A DNA stretch of 43,495 nt, from contig CAZECE010000158.1 in the NCBI GenBank assembly GCA_964510525.1, forward strand, positions 1 through 43,495, in the 5' to 3' direction. A program made the position numbers and the translations under genes. The first letter of the stretch is position 1. Each line of letters opens with the position of its first letter. This stretch comes from CAZECE01 sp964510525. Its GTDB lineage: Bacteria > Pseudomonadota > Gammaproteobacteria > Pseudomonadales > JANQJO01. Of this stretch, positions 16,089 to 24,500 are shown one piece after another. The notes under the pieces are model-generated. The model was not told the DNA's origin. It searched no databases and saw only the letters and a list, made by a program, of their open reading frames with translations.

Positions 16089-17078
16089 ATGCCGCAACCT
16101 AAAGACGAAGGAACCGTCTTACTCGCTGACAACAGTGGCAATGCCGAGTTGCTTCGCTACATTATTGATCGCGTCAATCTAGGGATTTTTATTTTAGATA
16201 AAGACTTCAAAATTACCCTGTGGAATCAGTTTATGGAATCCCACAGCACCTTATCGGAAGCACAAGCCATTGGCTGCGATGTCTTTACTGCCTTCCCTGA
16301 TTTACCCAAACGTTGGTTTTCAAAAAAATTACAATCGGTGTTTATGTTGGGCAGTTATGCGTTCACTTCTTGGGAACAACGTCCGTATTTATTTAAATTC
16401 AAACACAACCGCCCTGCGACAGGCGGCTTAGATAACATGTACCAAAACGTCACTTTGATCCCAGCCCGCAGTCAAAACGGCGATGTGGAGCAAGTGATCG
16501 TATCAATCACAGACGCTACCGATGAAGGGTTAAATCGCTTGCTGTTGCAAAAAACCATGGGGCAGCTGGAAAAAGCCAGCCGAACCGATGGCTTAACCGG
16601 GTTATTCAATCGAGCTTACTGGGAAGTGCAGCTCAAAAGCGAATTCGATCGCTGCAAACGCTATGGCAATCTGTGTTCCTTGGTGATGTTGGATATCGAT
16701 CATTTTAAAAGCATTAACGATCAATATGGTCATTTGATGGGGGATCAGGTGATTCGTTTGGTCAGTGAAGTGGTGCTCGACAGTTTGCGGGAAGTGGATG
16801 TGGCCGGACGCTACGGTGGCGAAGAGTTTGGTATTTTACTGCCCGAAACAAGCGTTAACGATGCCTATGCGGTGGCCGAGCGCATCCGACTCAAAATCGC
16901 TGAGCATCAGTTTTCAGTCTCCGAAAAAACGATTGCGATCACCAGCAGTTTTGGGGTTGCGGAAATGCAACAAGATATGGAACACTACGAGGAGTTTCTA
17001 GAAAGCGCTGATGAAGCGCTTTTTGTGTCAAAAGACAAAGGCCGAAATCAAACGACGTTGGCTGAGACCGCTTCTTAA
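16089..17078 (+). CDS. PAS-GGDEF diguanylate cyclase
   Basis: 329 residues. A PAS domain spans about residues 22-145 (IIDRVNLGIFILDKDFKITLWNQFME and a downstream VSITDATDE). The GGDEF domain covers about 160-325. The active site is GGEEF (253-257), the metal site LDIDHFK (201-207) and the inhibitory RxxD is present (Arg244, Asp247), so activity and product feedback are expected. It makes cyclic-di-GMP from GTP. No membrane segment, so cytoplasmic. It is third in a CheY/CheC/DGC cluster; its PAS domain may sense a small ligand or partner. The stop is 13 bp before the next gene's ATG. Confidence 0.93.
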   Translation: MPQPKDEGTVLLADNSGNAELLRYIIDRVNLGIFILDKDFKITLWNQFMESHSTLSEAQAIGCDVFTAFPDLPKRWFSKKLQSVFMLGSYAFTSWEQRPYLFKFKHNRPATGGLDNMYQNVTLIPARSQNGDVEQVIVSITDATDEGLNRLLLQKTMGQLEKASRTDGLTGLFNRAYWEVQLKSEFDRCKRYGNLCSLVMLDIDHFKSINDQYGHLMGDQVIRLVSEVVLDSLREVDVAGRYGGEEFGILLPETSVNDAYAVAERIRLKIAEHQFSVSEKTIAITSSFGVAEMQQDMEHYEEFLESADEALFVSKDKGRNQTTLAETAS

Positions 17079-17091
17079 AAAAATCCCTGCT

Positions 17092-18168
17092 ATGAATCAA
17101 CCCCACCACTTTTCAATTGCCAACACACCGATTGGTAACGCCGCTCCGGCGTACTTTATTGCGGATATTGCGGCCAGTCACGATGGTTGCTTAAACCGAG
17201 CCATTGATTTAATCCATCAGTGCGCGGAAGCGGGCGCCAACGCGGCCAAATTCCAGCATTTTACCGCGGCGACCATCGTCAGTGATCACGGCTTTAAATC
17301 CTTGGGCTCACAACAATCGCATCAAGCCAGCTGGAAAAAAAGCGTCTATGAAGTTTACGATGCAGCCTCATTGAACCGTGATTGGACGCACACGTTAAAG
17401 TCCGAATGCGATAAAGCCAAGATTGATTTCTTTACCAGCCCATATTCCCTCGACTTAGTGGATTACGTCGACCCCTTCGTGCCCGCTTATAAAATCGGTT
17501 CAGGCGATATTACTTGGCATGAGATCATTGAGCACATCTGCCAAAAACACAAGCCCGTGCTCTTGGCTACAGGTGCCTCGACGATTCAAGACGTGCAAGC
17601 GGCTGTTGCGGTGATTCAACAACACACCTCTGACATTGCGCTGATGCAGTGCAACACCAATTACACCGCCAGTTTAGAGAATTTTCATTACATCCAGCTC
17701 AACGTGTTAAACACGTACCGCGCCATGTACCCCGACATGGTTTTAGGTTTGAGTGATCACACCCCAGGGCACGCGACTGTGTTGGGCGCGTTGGCGCTTG
17801 GCGCAAAAGTCATTGAAAAGCATTTTACCGATGATAACGATCGCGAAGGCCCGGATCACAAATTCTCGATGAACCCCATCTCCTGGCGCGAAATGATCGA
17901 TCGTTCCCGTGAATTGGAATTGGCATTGGGTTCTGGAATAAAGAAAGTCGAAGGCAATGAACAAGAAACCGTTGTCTTACAACGTCGCGCCCTTCGATTC
18001 AAGCAGCCGCTGAAGGCTGGAGACACTCTGACGAGAGAACACTTGGAAGCCTTAAGACCTTGCCCAGAGGAAGCCGTCGCGCCCCATCAAATCGAGCAAG
18101 TGTTGAATAAAACCCTGATCCGAGACGTGCAAACCGGTGAAGCGGTCACCTGGTTTGACCTGTGTTAA
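17092..18168 (+). CDS. NeuB/SpsE-family sialic acid-type synthase
   Basis: 358 residues from the ATG at 17092; an upstream in-frame start at 17011 would overlap the cyclase. TIM barrel with FIADIAASHDGCLNRAIDLIHQCAEAGANAAKFQHF, then FTSPYSLDLVDYV, YKIGSGDITWHEII, LATGAS, LMQCNTNYTA, GLSDHTPGHATVLGALALGAKVIEKHFT and DHKFSMNP. A C-terminal SAF (antifreeze-like) domain follows (LRFKQPLKAGDTLTREHLEALRP). Family enzymes condense phosphoenolpyruvate with an N-acetylhexosamine (such as ManNAc) to a nonulosonic acid. No cytidylyltransferase or epimerase gene is adjacent, so the sugar is unknown. It is followed 13 bp later by a GT2 gene. Confidence 0.88.
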   Translation: MNQPHHFSIANTPIGNAAPAYFIADIAASHDGCLNRAIDLIHQCAEAGANAAKFQHFTAATIVSDHGFKSLGSQQSHQASWKKSVYEVYDAASLNRDWTHTLKSECDKAKIDFFTSPYSLDLVDYVDPFVPAYKIGSGDITWHEIIEHICQKHKPVLLATGASTIQDVQAAVAVIQQHTSDIALMQCNTNYTASLENFHYIQLNVLNTYRAMYPDMVLGLSDHTPGHATVLGALALGAKVIEKHFTDDNDREGPDHKFSMNPISWREMIDRSRELELALGSGIKKVEGNEQETVVLQRRALRFKQPLKAGDTLTREHLEALRPCPEEAVAPHQIEQVLNKTLIRDVQTGEAVTWFDLC

Positions 18169-18181
18169 TGGACTTGCAGAA

Positions 18182-18820
18182 ATGAAGCTGGCCATCGTCA
18201 TTCCGGCATTCAACGAAGCCGGGCGCATAGAAGCCACGGTTCGCAGCGCCAAGCCCTATGGCACACCCTTGGTGATCGATGACGGTTCGACCGATAACAC
18301 CGCAGACCTGGCCAAAGCCGCCGGCGCTGACGTGATCCGGTTATCCCCCAATCAAGGCTACGATCAAGCCTTGAATGCGGGCTTTAAAGCCGCCGCTGAG
18401 CGGGATTTTGATTGTGTGATTACCTTCGATGCCGACGGCCAGCACCCTGAGCAAGCACTGACGCGTGTTCATCAGCATCTGAAAACCGGTTGTGAATTGG
18501 TGGTAGGTAAGCGGCATAAAAAAGCCCGCTGGTCTGAAAAGCTCTTTGGTTTATACACGCGAGTGCGCTTTGGTGTCTCAGATCCGTTGTGTGGCATGAA
18601 AGGCTATCAACTGGCGCTGTTTAATCGCTACAAAGTATTCGATAGTTATGGCTCGACCGGAACTGAACTGATGTTGCGGGGGTTAAAAGCGGGCAGCCCG
18701 ATGGCGGAAGTGGAGATTCGAGTCCACGAACGGGAAGATCAGCCCAGATTCGGTTCCTTTATCAAAGCCAATGTCAAAATTGTCCGATCAATGGTACGAT
18801 CCCTGATCTACATTAGATAA
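18182..18820 (+). CDS. Glycosyltransferase family 2 (DPM-like)
   Basis: 212 residues from the ATG at 18182, where the GT-A fold begins (MKLAIVIPAFNEAGRI); the longer frame start at 18137 overlaps the synthase gene. Motifs: VIDDGSTDNT, ITFDADGQHPEQA (DxD-type metal site in FDADGQ) and DPLCGMKGYQ, as in dolichyl or undecaprenyl phosphate sugar transferases. No C-terminal membrane helices, so it is a soluble single-domain enzyme. It probably acts on a lipid-linked acceptor. Its tight link to the NeuB-like synthase suggests a shared surface glycan pathway. Confidence 0.85.
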   Translation: MKLAIVIPAFNEAGRIEATVRSAKPYGTPLVIDDGSTDNTADLAKAAGADVIRLSPNQGYDQALNAGFKAAAERDFDCVITFDADGQHPEQALTRVHQHLKTGCELVVGKRHKKARWSEKLFGLYTRVRFGVSDPLCGMKGYQLALFNRYKVFDSYGSTGTELMLRGLKAGSPMAEVEIRVHEREDQPRFGSFIKANVKIVRSMVRSLIYIR

Positions 18821-18859
18821 GCGTTTTTATTATAAATAACCGCTGGCAGTTATAGCATC

Positions 18860-19465
18860 ATGTTTGACCTGAAATACCATACTCCCGCCGCTTGGGCAGA
18901 CCAAGTGATTGATCACATGGACGATTTTTTATTGGATCACGCAGCCTGCGAACGCAAAGCCTCCGGCATGGCCATGTCCATGGTGGCGCATTACCCCGAC
19001 AAACCCGACTTAGTCCGAGCGATGATCGATTTGGCGATTGAAGAGCTGGCGCACTTTAAAGAAGTGACCAAACTCATGCACGAGCGCGGCCTTTACGAAA
19101 AACAAGACACCAAAGATCCGTACGTTAATGGCCTGAAGAGTTGTATGTCCAGTGGGCGAGAAGCGTATTTTAGGGATCGTTTACTGATTGCCAGTGTGAT
19201 CGAAAAACGCGGCCATGAGCGCTTTCAGTTAATCGCCGATGCGTTACCGGAAGGTAAATTACAGAAGTTTTACCATGCGATCAGTCAATCGGAAGCCCGG
19301 CATTATGAATTATTTTACAACCTGGCAATTCAGTATGGTCAGCAGAGCGAAGGCGATGAAGCGCATGAGTCGGTAGGCGAGAGTGTGAACAATCGATTGG
19401 CAGTCATTTTAGAACACGAAGCCATGGTCATTTCGGATTTGCCCTGGCGTCCGGCCTTACATTGA
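18860..19465 (+). CDS. miaE: tRNA-(ms2io6A37) hydroxylase MiaE
   Basis: 201 residues. Ferritin-like non-haem di-iron monooxygenase. Iron-ligand helices are visible: AACERKASGMAMSMVAHYPD, IEELAHFKEVTKLMHERGL, SVIEKRGHERFQLIA and SEARHYELFYNLA, giving the E, ExxH, E, ExxH set. It hydroxylates 2-methylthio-N6-isopentenyladenosine at position 37 of tRNAs reading U-initial codons. The gene begins 39 bp after the GT2 gene. The downstream gap holds a cluster of palindromic repeats. Confidence 0.93.
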   Translation: MFDLKYHTPAAWADQVIDHMDDFLLDHAACERKASGMAMSMVAHYPDKPDLVRAMIDLAIEELAHFKEVTKLMHERGLYEKQDTKDPYVNGLKSCMSSGREAYFRDRLLIASVIEKRGHERFQLIADALPEGKLQKFYHAISQSEARHYELFYNLAIQYGQQSEGDEAHESVGESVNNRLAVILEHEAMVISDLPWRPALH

Positions 19466-19484
19466 TTTATGGCCTACTATCATC

Positions 19485-19693
19485 CGTCATTCCAGACTTG
19501 ATCTGGAATCCATGGGTAAGAACCGCGCCGTTAGTTGAAGGCACAAATGGACATAGTGGTCGCCGCTCTGGATCCCAGGTCAAGCCTGGGATGACAAGCA
19601 TGAAGCATGTGATGAAAGAAAATGTCTTGTTCGTCATTCCAGACTTGATCTGGAATCCATGGGTAAGAACCGCGCCGTCAGCTGAAGACACAC
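19485..19693. repeat. Intergenic palindromic repeat cluster 1
   Basis: Three copies of a 27-bp imperfect palindrome (CATTCCAGA / TCTGGAATCC arms around a CTTGA centre) at 19485-19511, 19570-19596 (opposite orientation, with CCCAGG/CCTGGG arms) and 19632-19658. The first and third copies extend into a shared tail (ATGGGTAAGAACCGCGCCGT) and remain similar to about 19546 and 19693. Copies of the same element recur at 35337-35475 and 41328-41716. The third copy ends just before the next gene's start. An ORF reading through this cluster is not considered a gene. Confidence 0.9.
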
Positions 19694-19696
19694 GCT

Positions 19697-20935
19697 ATGC
19701 ACAACGAAAAACACTGTATCCAACACTATTTAAATCGCTACGCGGAAACTGATCTCGCGCCGCCGAATCCGTCCCTTACCACCTTACACAGCGCCCTAAA
19801 ACGCGTTAATAAACGCGTCCAGTGGGTGCTGGTGATTCCGGTTTATGACGAAGCCTTACCCCGTTTGCAAACTTTGTTTAACAGCCTTGTGCAAGCAGCG
19901 GATCGCGCGCAGCAATCAGTGATCGTCATCACGGTATTTAATGTGCCGGATACCGCATCACCTGAAACGGTGGCCACAAATTTAGATGTGTTTAATGCCT
20001 TTGTATCCTGGTCGAGTTCGCTTCCGGAAACCGTTCGGGTAGTGACTTTGAATCGAATTCACGAACCGATTCCAAAAAAGTGGGGGGTGGGGTTGGCCCG
20101 AAAAATCGGCGCTGATTGGGCGTTAGCATTAATCGCAGAGGGCGTCGTGACAACGCAGGTAATTTTAAACACCGATGCCGACGTGATGATACCCGCCGCG
20201 TATTTTTTACATTGGCAGCATGCGCTAGCCGATTCCCAGGCCGTTGCTTGGACGTATCCTTTCATCCACATACCGGATACACCAGAATTATCAGAGATCA
20301 CAACGGAATTTGATCAGTACCTGAATTCCTACGTTAATAATCTCGCCGCGACGGGCTCTCGGCATGCGTATTTTGCGCTGGGCAGCATTATTGGGGTGAA
20401 TGCTGGGGCCTATGCGCAAGTGCGTGGATTCCCGAAAAAAAACGGTGGCGAGGATTTTTATCTGTTGAACAAACTGAGGAAGTTAGGGAGCGTGATGCGG
20501 ATAGAAGGGGAGCCGTTGCAGGTGTTAGCACGTTATTCCAGTCGTGTGCCCTTTGGTACAGGGCCGCGTTTGCAAGCGGCGATGAAACTCATAGATAAAC
20601 AACCACGTTTCCCATTACCATCAGCGGAAGCGTTCCACGTTTTAAGTGTGTTGCTAAGCTGTATTGAAAATCTGCCAGAGGAGATCGGTTGGGGTGATTT
20701 ACAAACGGCCTGCGATGAGCAAGCCAATAGGCACCCTGGTTTAGCGCGAGCACTTGACGAATTAGGGTTTCAACCTTGGTTTGAAAAGTGTCGCAAGCAA
20801 CGCAATCAAACGCAGATTAAGGCACGCTTTTTAGAATGGTTTGATGGGTTTCGCACGTTGAAGTTGTTAAATGTCGTCTCAACAAAACACGTAGCCGCGA
20901 TGAGCGCAGCGAATCGAGGAGGGGTGGCAACTTAA
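19697..20935 (+). CDS. GT2-like glycosyltransferase
   Basis: 412 residues. GT-A fold: VQWVLVIPVYDEALPRLQTLFNSL at residues 39-62, a DxD-like site in NTDADVMIPAAYF near 160, and a later GGEDFYLLNKLRKLG near 250, typical of the base/acceptor region of GT2 and GT27-type enzymes. The donor and acceptor are unknown. The C-terminal part (about 295-400) is helical. Oddity: the last residues (VAAMSAANRGG) are encoded by a 30-bp repeat that recurs non-coding at 35390 and 35500, so the natural C-terminus may have been replaced. The start lies 4 bp after the palindromic repeat cluster, with no clear ribosome binding site. Confidence 0.72.
   Translation: MHNEKHCIQHYLNRYAETDLAPPNPSLTTLHSALKRVNKRVQWVLVIPVYDEALPRLQTLFNSLVQAADRAQQSVIVITVFNVPDTASPETVATNLDVFNAFVSWSSSLPETVRVVTLNRIHEPIPKKWGVGLARKIGADWALALIAEGVVTTQVILNTDADVMIPAAYFLHWQHALADSQAVAWTYPFIHIPDTPELSEITTEFDQYLNSYVNNLAATGSRHAYFALGSIIGVNAGAYAQVRGFPKKNGGEDFYLLNKLRKLGSVMRIEGEPLQVLARYSSRVPFGTGPRLQAAMKLIDKQPRFPLPSAEAFHVLSVLLSCIENLPEEIGWGDLQTACDEQANRHPGLARALDELGFQPWFEKCRKQRNQTQIKARFLEWFDGFRTLKLLNVVSTKHVAAMSAANRGGVAT
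20890..20919. repeat. 30-bp direct repeat, left copy
   Basis: A 30-bp sequence starting CGTAGCCGCGATGAG and ending GCGAATCGAGG. It matches 35390-35419 with one mismatch (C/T at base 16) and the first 24 bases match 35500-35523 exactly. This copy is inside the 3' end of the glycosyltransferase gene; the others are intergenic beyond the RT gene. The copies therefore flank the RT/giant gene region. Confidence 0.9.
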
Positions 20936-21025
20936 GTGGTATGACAGAAGAGGACTAAATAAGAACTGTTGGTATTATTATGCTTAGAAGAAGATTGGCA
21001 ACAATTATCAAATAACATAGTTACG

Positions 21026-21448
21026 CTAATTGGGAGGGTAGTTCTCTTTATTATTCTCACTTTTTTCAAAATTTAAAGAAAGTATCTCAAACGTGTCAGC
21101 CAAAAAGCTTGCTTCATCACTCACACCTTGTATGACTGGCTCAGTAAATTCCAGCTGTTGAAGAAATTCGGAAAAACTATCATCAACTGACTGGGTGATA
21201 CTTTCCGAATTAGAAGATGAAGTTGATCCTACAGATGACGAGGAGAGAATCTCTACCCTATCTAAGCCTTCAAATATGATCGGATTACTGTCTTCCCGCA
21301 TAGGAGAATAAGAAGCAACTACCTGACCATCATTATCTCGTACTGCAATATTGTTGATGCCTAAGTCATCGGATATGATGCTGCTATTTTCACTATCTTA
21401 AATATATGTTTTTGGAGTTACATCTGAATTTGTAGAAACTGAGCTCAT
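21026..21448 (-). pseudogene. Small Ser/Asp/Glu-rich ORF split by one stop codon
   Basis: Reading from the ATG at 21448, preceded by GAGGA at a good distance, gives MSSVSTNSDVTPKTYI, then a TAA (21398-21400), then an open frame that continues to the TAG at 21026. Without the TAA it would be 140 codons. A second start at 21301 gives a 91-residue product. The product is acidic and rich in Ser, Asn, Asp and Glu (SSSSVGSTSSSNSES), without signal peptide or recognised domain. It lies 58 bp downstream of the giant gene on the same strand. It looks like a recently disabled gene or a stop read through at low level; function unknown. Confidence 0.5.
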
Positions 21449-21506
21449 TATAATTAATCCTCAACGCAACTTGGCGGGCCCCGATCGGACATGGCCAATT
21501 AATTTG

Positions 21507-24500
21507 TCACTCTAAAATGGTTTGTTCCGTTGTCCCGTGGGTGTAGTCGGTCTCATCGTTGAACATCATCTCATCGTACTCTTCCTGTTCTTCTTCCGTC
21601 ATCTTATCTTGATACGCCACGCTTTTTTGAGCGGTGGGGTCGGCGGTGGAAAAGAGGCCTTCGTTGGAAGAAAAATCAGCTCCGCTTTCAGGGGAGCGGT
21701 AAAAGTTCACGTAGCGGATGATCGAGACATTCGCGGACTGAGCATCATCCGAGAATAACGCCGCTTCGGCGCGAAACTGCCAGGGGGAGTAGCGGCGTCG
21801 GTAATCAAAGCCAGCACCAAAACCGAACGACAACGTGTTTTGTTTGATTACAGACGTATTTGTACCGAAACCACTGGCTTCTGCGTTGATTGAAATGACC
21901 CCCAGTTTTAGGAAGCTGTTAAGATTGTAGTGAGTGCCAGGTTCTTTGACCCAGTTGCCGACGAACAATCCCAGGGAGCTGTATTCTATCGCCGCGTTAC
22001 GAACATTAGAATTGATGCTCGCGAAGCGGTTCTCAAAGGTGGCTTCGCCTAAGGTATCGTAAGTGCCCTCGATGAACCATTCCGGTGAAAGGTGTTTACC
22101 AATAGTCAAGGAAGCATTGGGGTTCACGGTAGAACTGGTGTCTCGGTACACGTCGATCCCGGTACTGACCGGTTGTAACCTGGATAAACCCAACCCCGTG
22201 CCGACGTACCAGCAAGCGTTGTACTGTCGCGATATGGAAGTGAAATCCGTATTGTCGTTGTGAACCGGTTTGCGAACGTATTCGCCGCAAGCGTTATAGG
22301 GTTGGCTGTCTGCGGGCGAACCACCTAATTTGCTGACCAACCCATCGAGCTTGTCTTCAACAGCGGTGAGCGCAGAAGCCTGGGTCTCGATAGAGGTGAG
22401 GCTCAGCAGAATCACGATGCCTGAGCTAATACTCAAGGCTGCCGCTGCGTTTTTTTTTCTTTGCGACTTTGCAGTAAATCGCCACACAGGCACCACTCGA
22501 CTCAAACTGAATAACAATATCAGTATCAAGGCGTTCAGTGGGCCAGAGTGGCCGCCGTCGCCGGTTCCTACAAACAGATTTTGCCCTTCGCTGCTCGTAA
22601 ACTCATCGTTATCCATGAAATCAGGATCAGCATCACCGTCTGAGTCACGGAGATCACTGATGCCGTACAATTCAAACCCATCAGCCAAACCGTTAGGTTC
22701 ATCCACCCAACCGCTACCAATGTAACTGCGGTCGTCGCGGTAGTCAAAGACATCAACGCTGATCTCCCCCTTAAAGGCCTCCAAAGCATCGGGAATATTG
22801 TCACCATCAGAGTTAATATCTAACCAGTTGGGGATGCCGTCGTTGTCTGAAACGGGTTCGGTCCATGTGTTTTCGATCCAGTTCGCGATGTTATCGCCAT
22901 CGGCATCGAGATCGCTGTTGTTACCGATACAATCGCCATCGGTGTCGAGGTATTCCGATGCATCCCGTGGGAACGCATCAATGATCACACCGGCACAGTC
23001 ATCCACACCATCGTCGGTTTGATCGACGCAGCCGTCAGGATAGCCGTCTCCATCGCTGTCATTTGTGAGATAATCCGATAGGCCATCTCGGTTTGTGTCA
23101 TAAGGCTCGAGTATGAGCGGTGTGGTGACGCCGCGTGCCGGGAAGCCGGGTGGCAGTTTGCTGTCGAGCAATCGAGTGAAATATTCCTCGAGGTTAAAGA
23201 CGTCACCTCCATCCGATGCGCCCTCGCTGTCCAGTTGTACCTCGGGAAGACGTGCCACCAGCTCATGCCAATAGGGCGTACACGCGTACGGGTTGAAGGG
23301 GTCCAGTGGATCGAGATCATCCGGATCCATGGCTTCGTAGTAATCGGAGAGGCCATCGCCATCACTGTCGGTGTCTATGTAGTTGTAAATGGAATCCCGA
23401 TCGTGATCTGATTCCGCCGGCTCGAGATCGACGTTTAGGATTTCGCCTTTTTCACTGATGGTATAGGTATAAAGGCTGTCAAGTGTGGTGTACAGGCCGT
23501 TCAGCGTGCTGCCATCGTACAGATTGGTGGAATATTCGGTATCCAGAAAGTTAAGAATGCGAGCGAACTGATCGTTGTAGGTGTCTCCTGCATCATCAAC
23601 CGGTCCAGGCTGTTTCGTCGGTGCATTATTGATGGCTATATCCAGGTTGCTGCGTTGATGGCATCCGGCTTCAATCAGATCGGGGATGCCATCGTTATCG
23701 GAATCCAGATCGATGCGGTTGGGGATGCCATCCTCATCGGTATCCAAGTCGATGCGGTCGCGGCACTGAGCAACGGGCAAGGTGCCCTCTGCAGGGTTGG
23801 CGGGTTCGGCCGGTTTACTGGTGATGGTTTCGAGGTAGGTACTTGAGGTTCCGCACTCACCCTCAGGCCGCTGCAGAGTTTCGTAATGATCGGTGATGCA
23901 ATCATTATCGTCATCAAGATCCAGTTGTCTAAAGCCGGCATTTAGGACATCGTCGGTTAAATTGAAATCGGTGTGATTGCTGATGCCATCGATGTCGGGA
24001 TCGTGGGCTTTACCGCTGGTGCCATCGCAGTCAACATCGTGGTGTATGGTGCTGTCATACGGAAAATCATCGCGTGTGGCAGGTAATGTGTTGCCGTTCG
24101 CGTCTGTAAAACCGTCATCCGTATTGGAGAGACAGTTGTAAATGCCATCGTAATAGTTATCTCCATCGCTGTCGTGATCGACGAAGTCAGGGAAGACATC
24201 TATGTTCGAGTCTGTGTTTGGCAACGTTCGAGAACCAGCCTCGATCTCCAACCAGTATTGTTCGGCTTGATCATGCCAGCCGTTATTGTCATTGTCCCAG
24301 CCGTCTTCCGTGGGCACGGTTTTGTTGCGTTCAGCCACCCAAGTGAGCGCGTAATCGCGTCCGTTGTTTGGTCCCATTTGGTCTTTGGGTAGGACAAGTT
24401 CGTTTTCCATAAAATATTCGAGCAATCCGGATTCGATGAAGTCGGAAATGCCATCGCCATCACTGTCGGTATCAATGTCGTTGGGTTGTTCATCGACATC

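Noticed and set aside
19462..19752. 96-codon plus-strand ORF and its antisense counterpart
   Set aside because: They read through palindromic repeats and overlap the start of the glycosyltransferase; no ribosome binding site.
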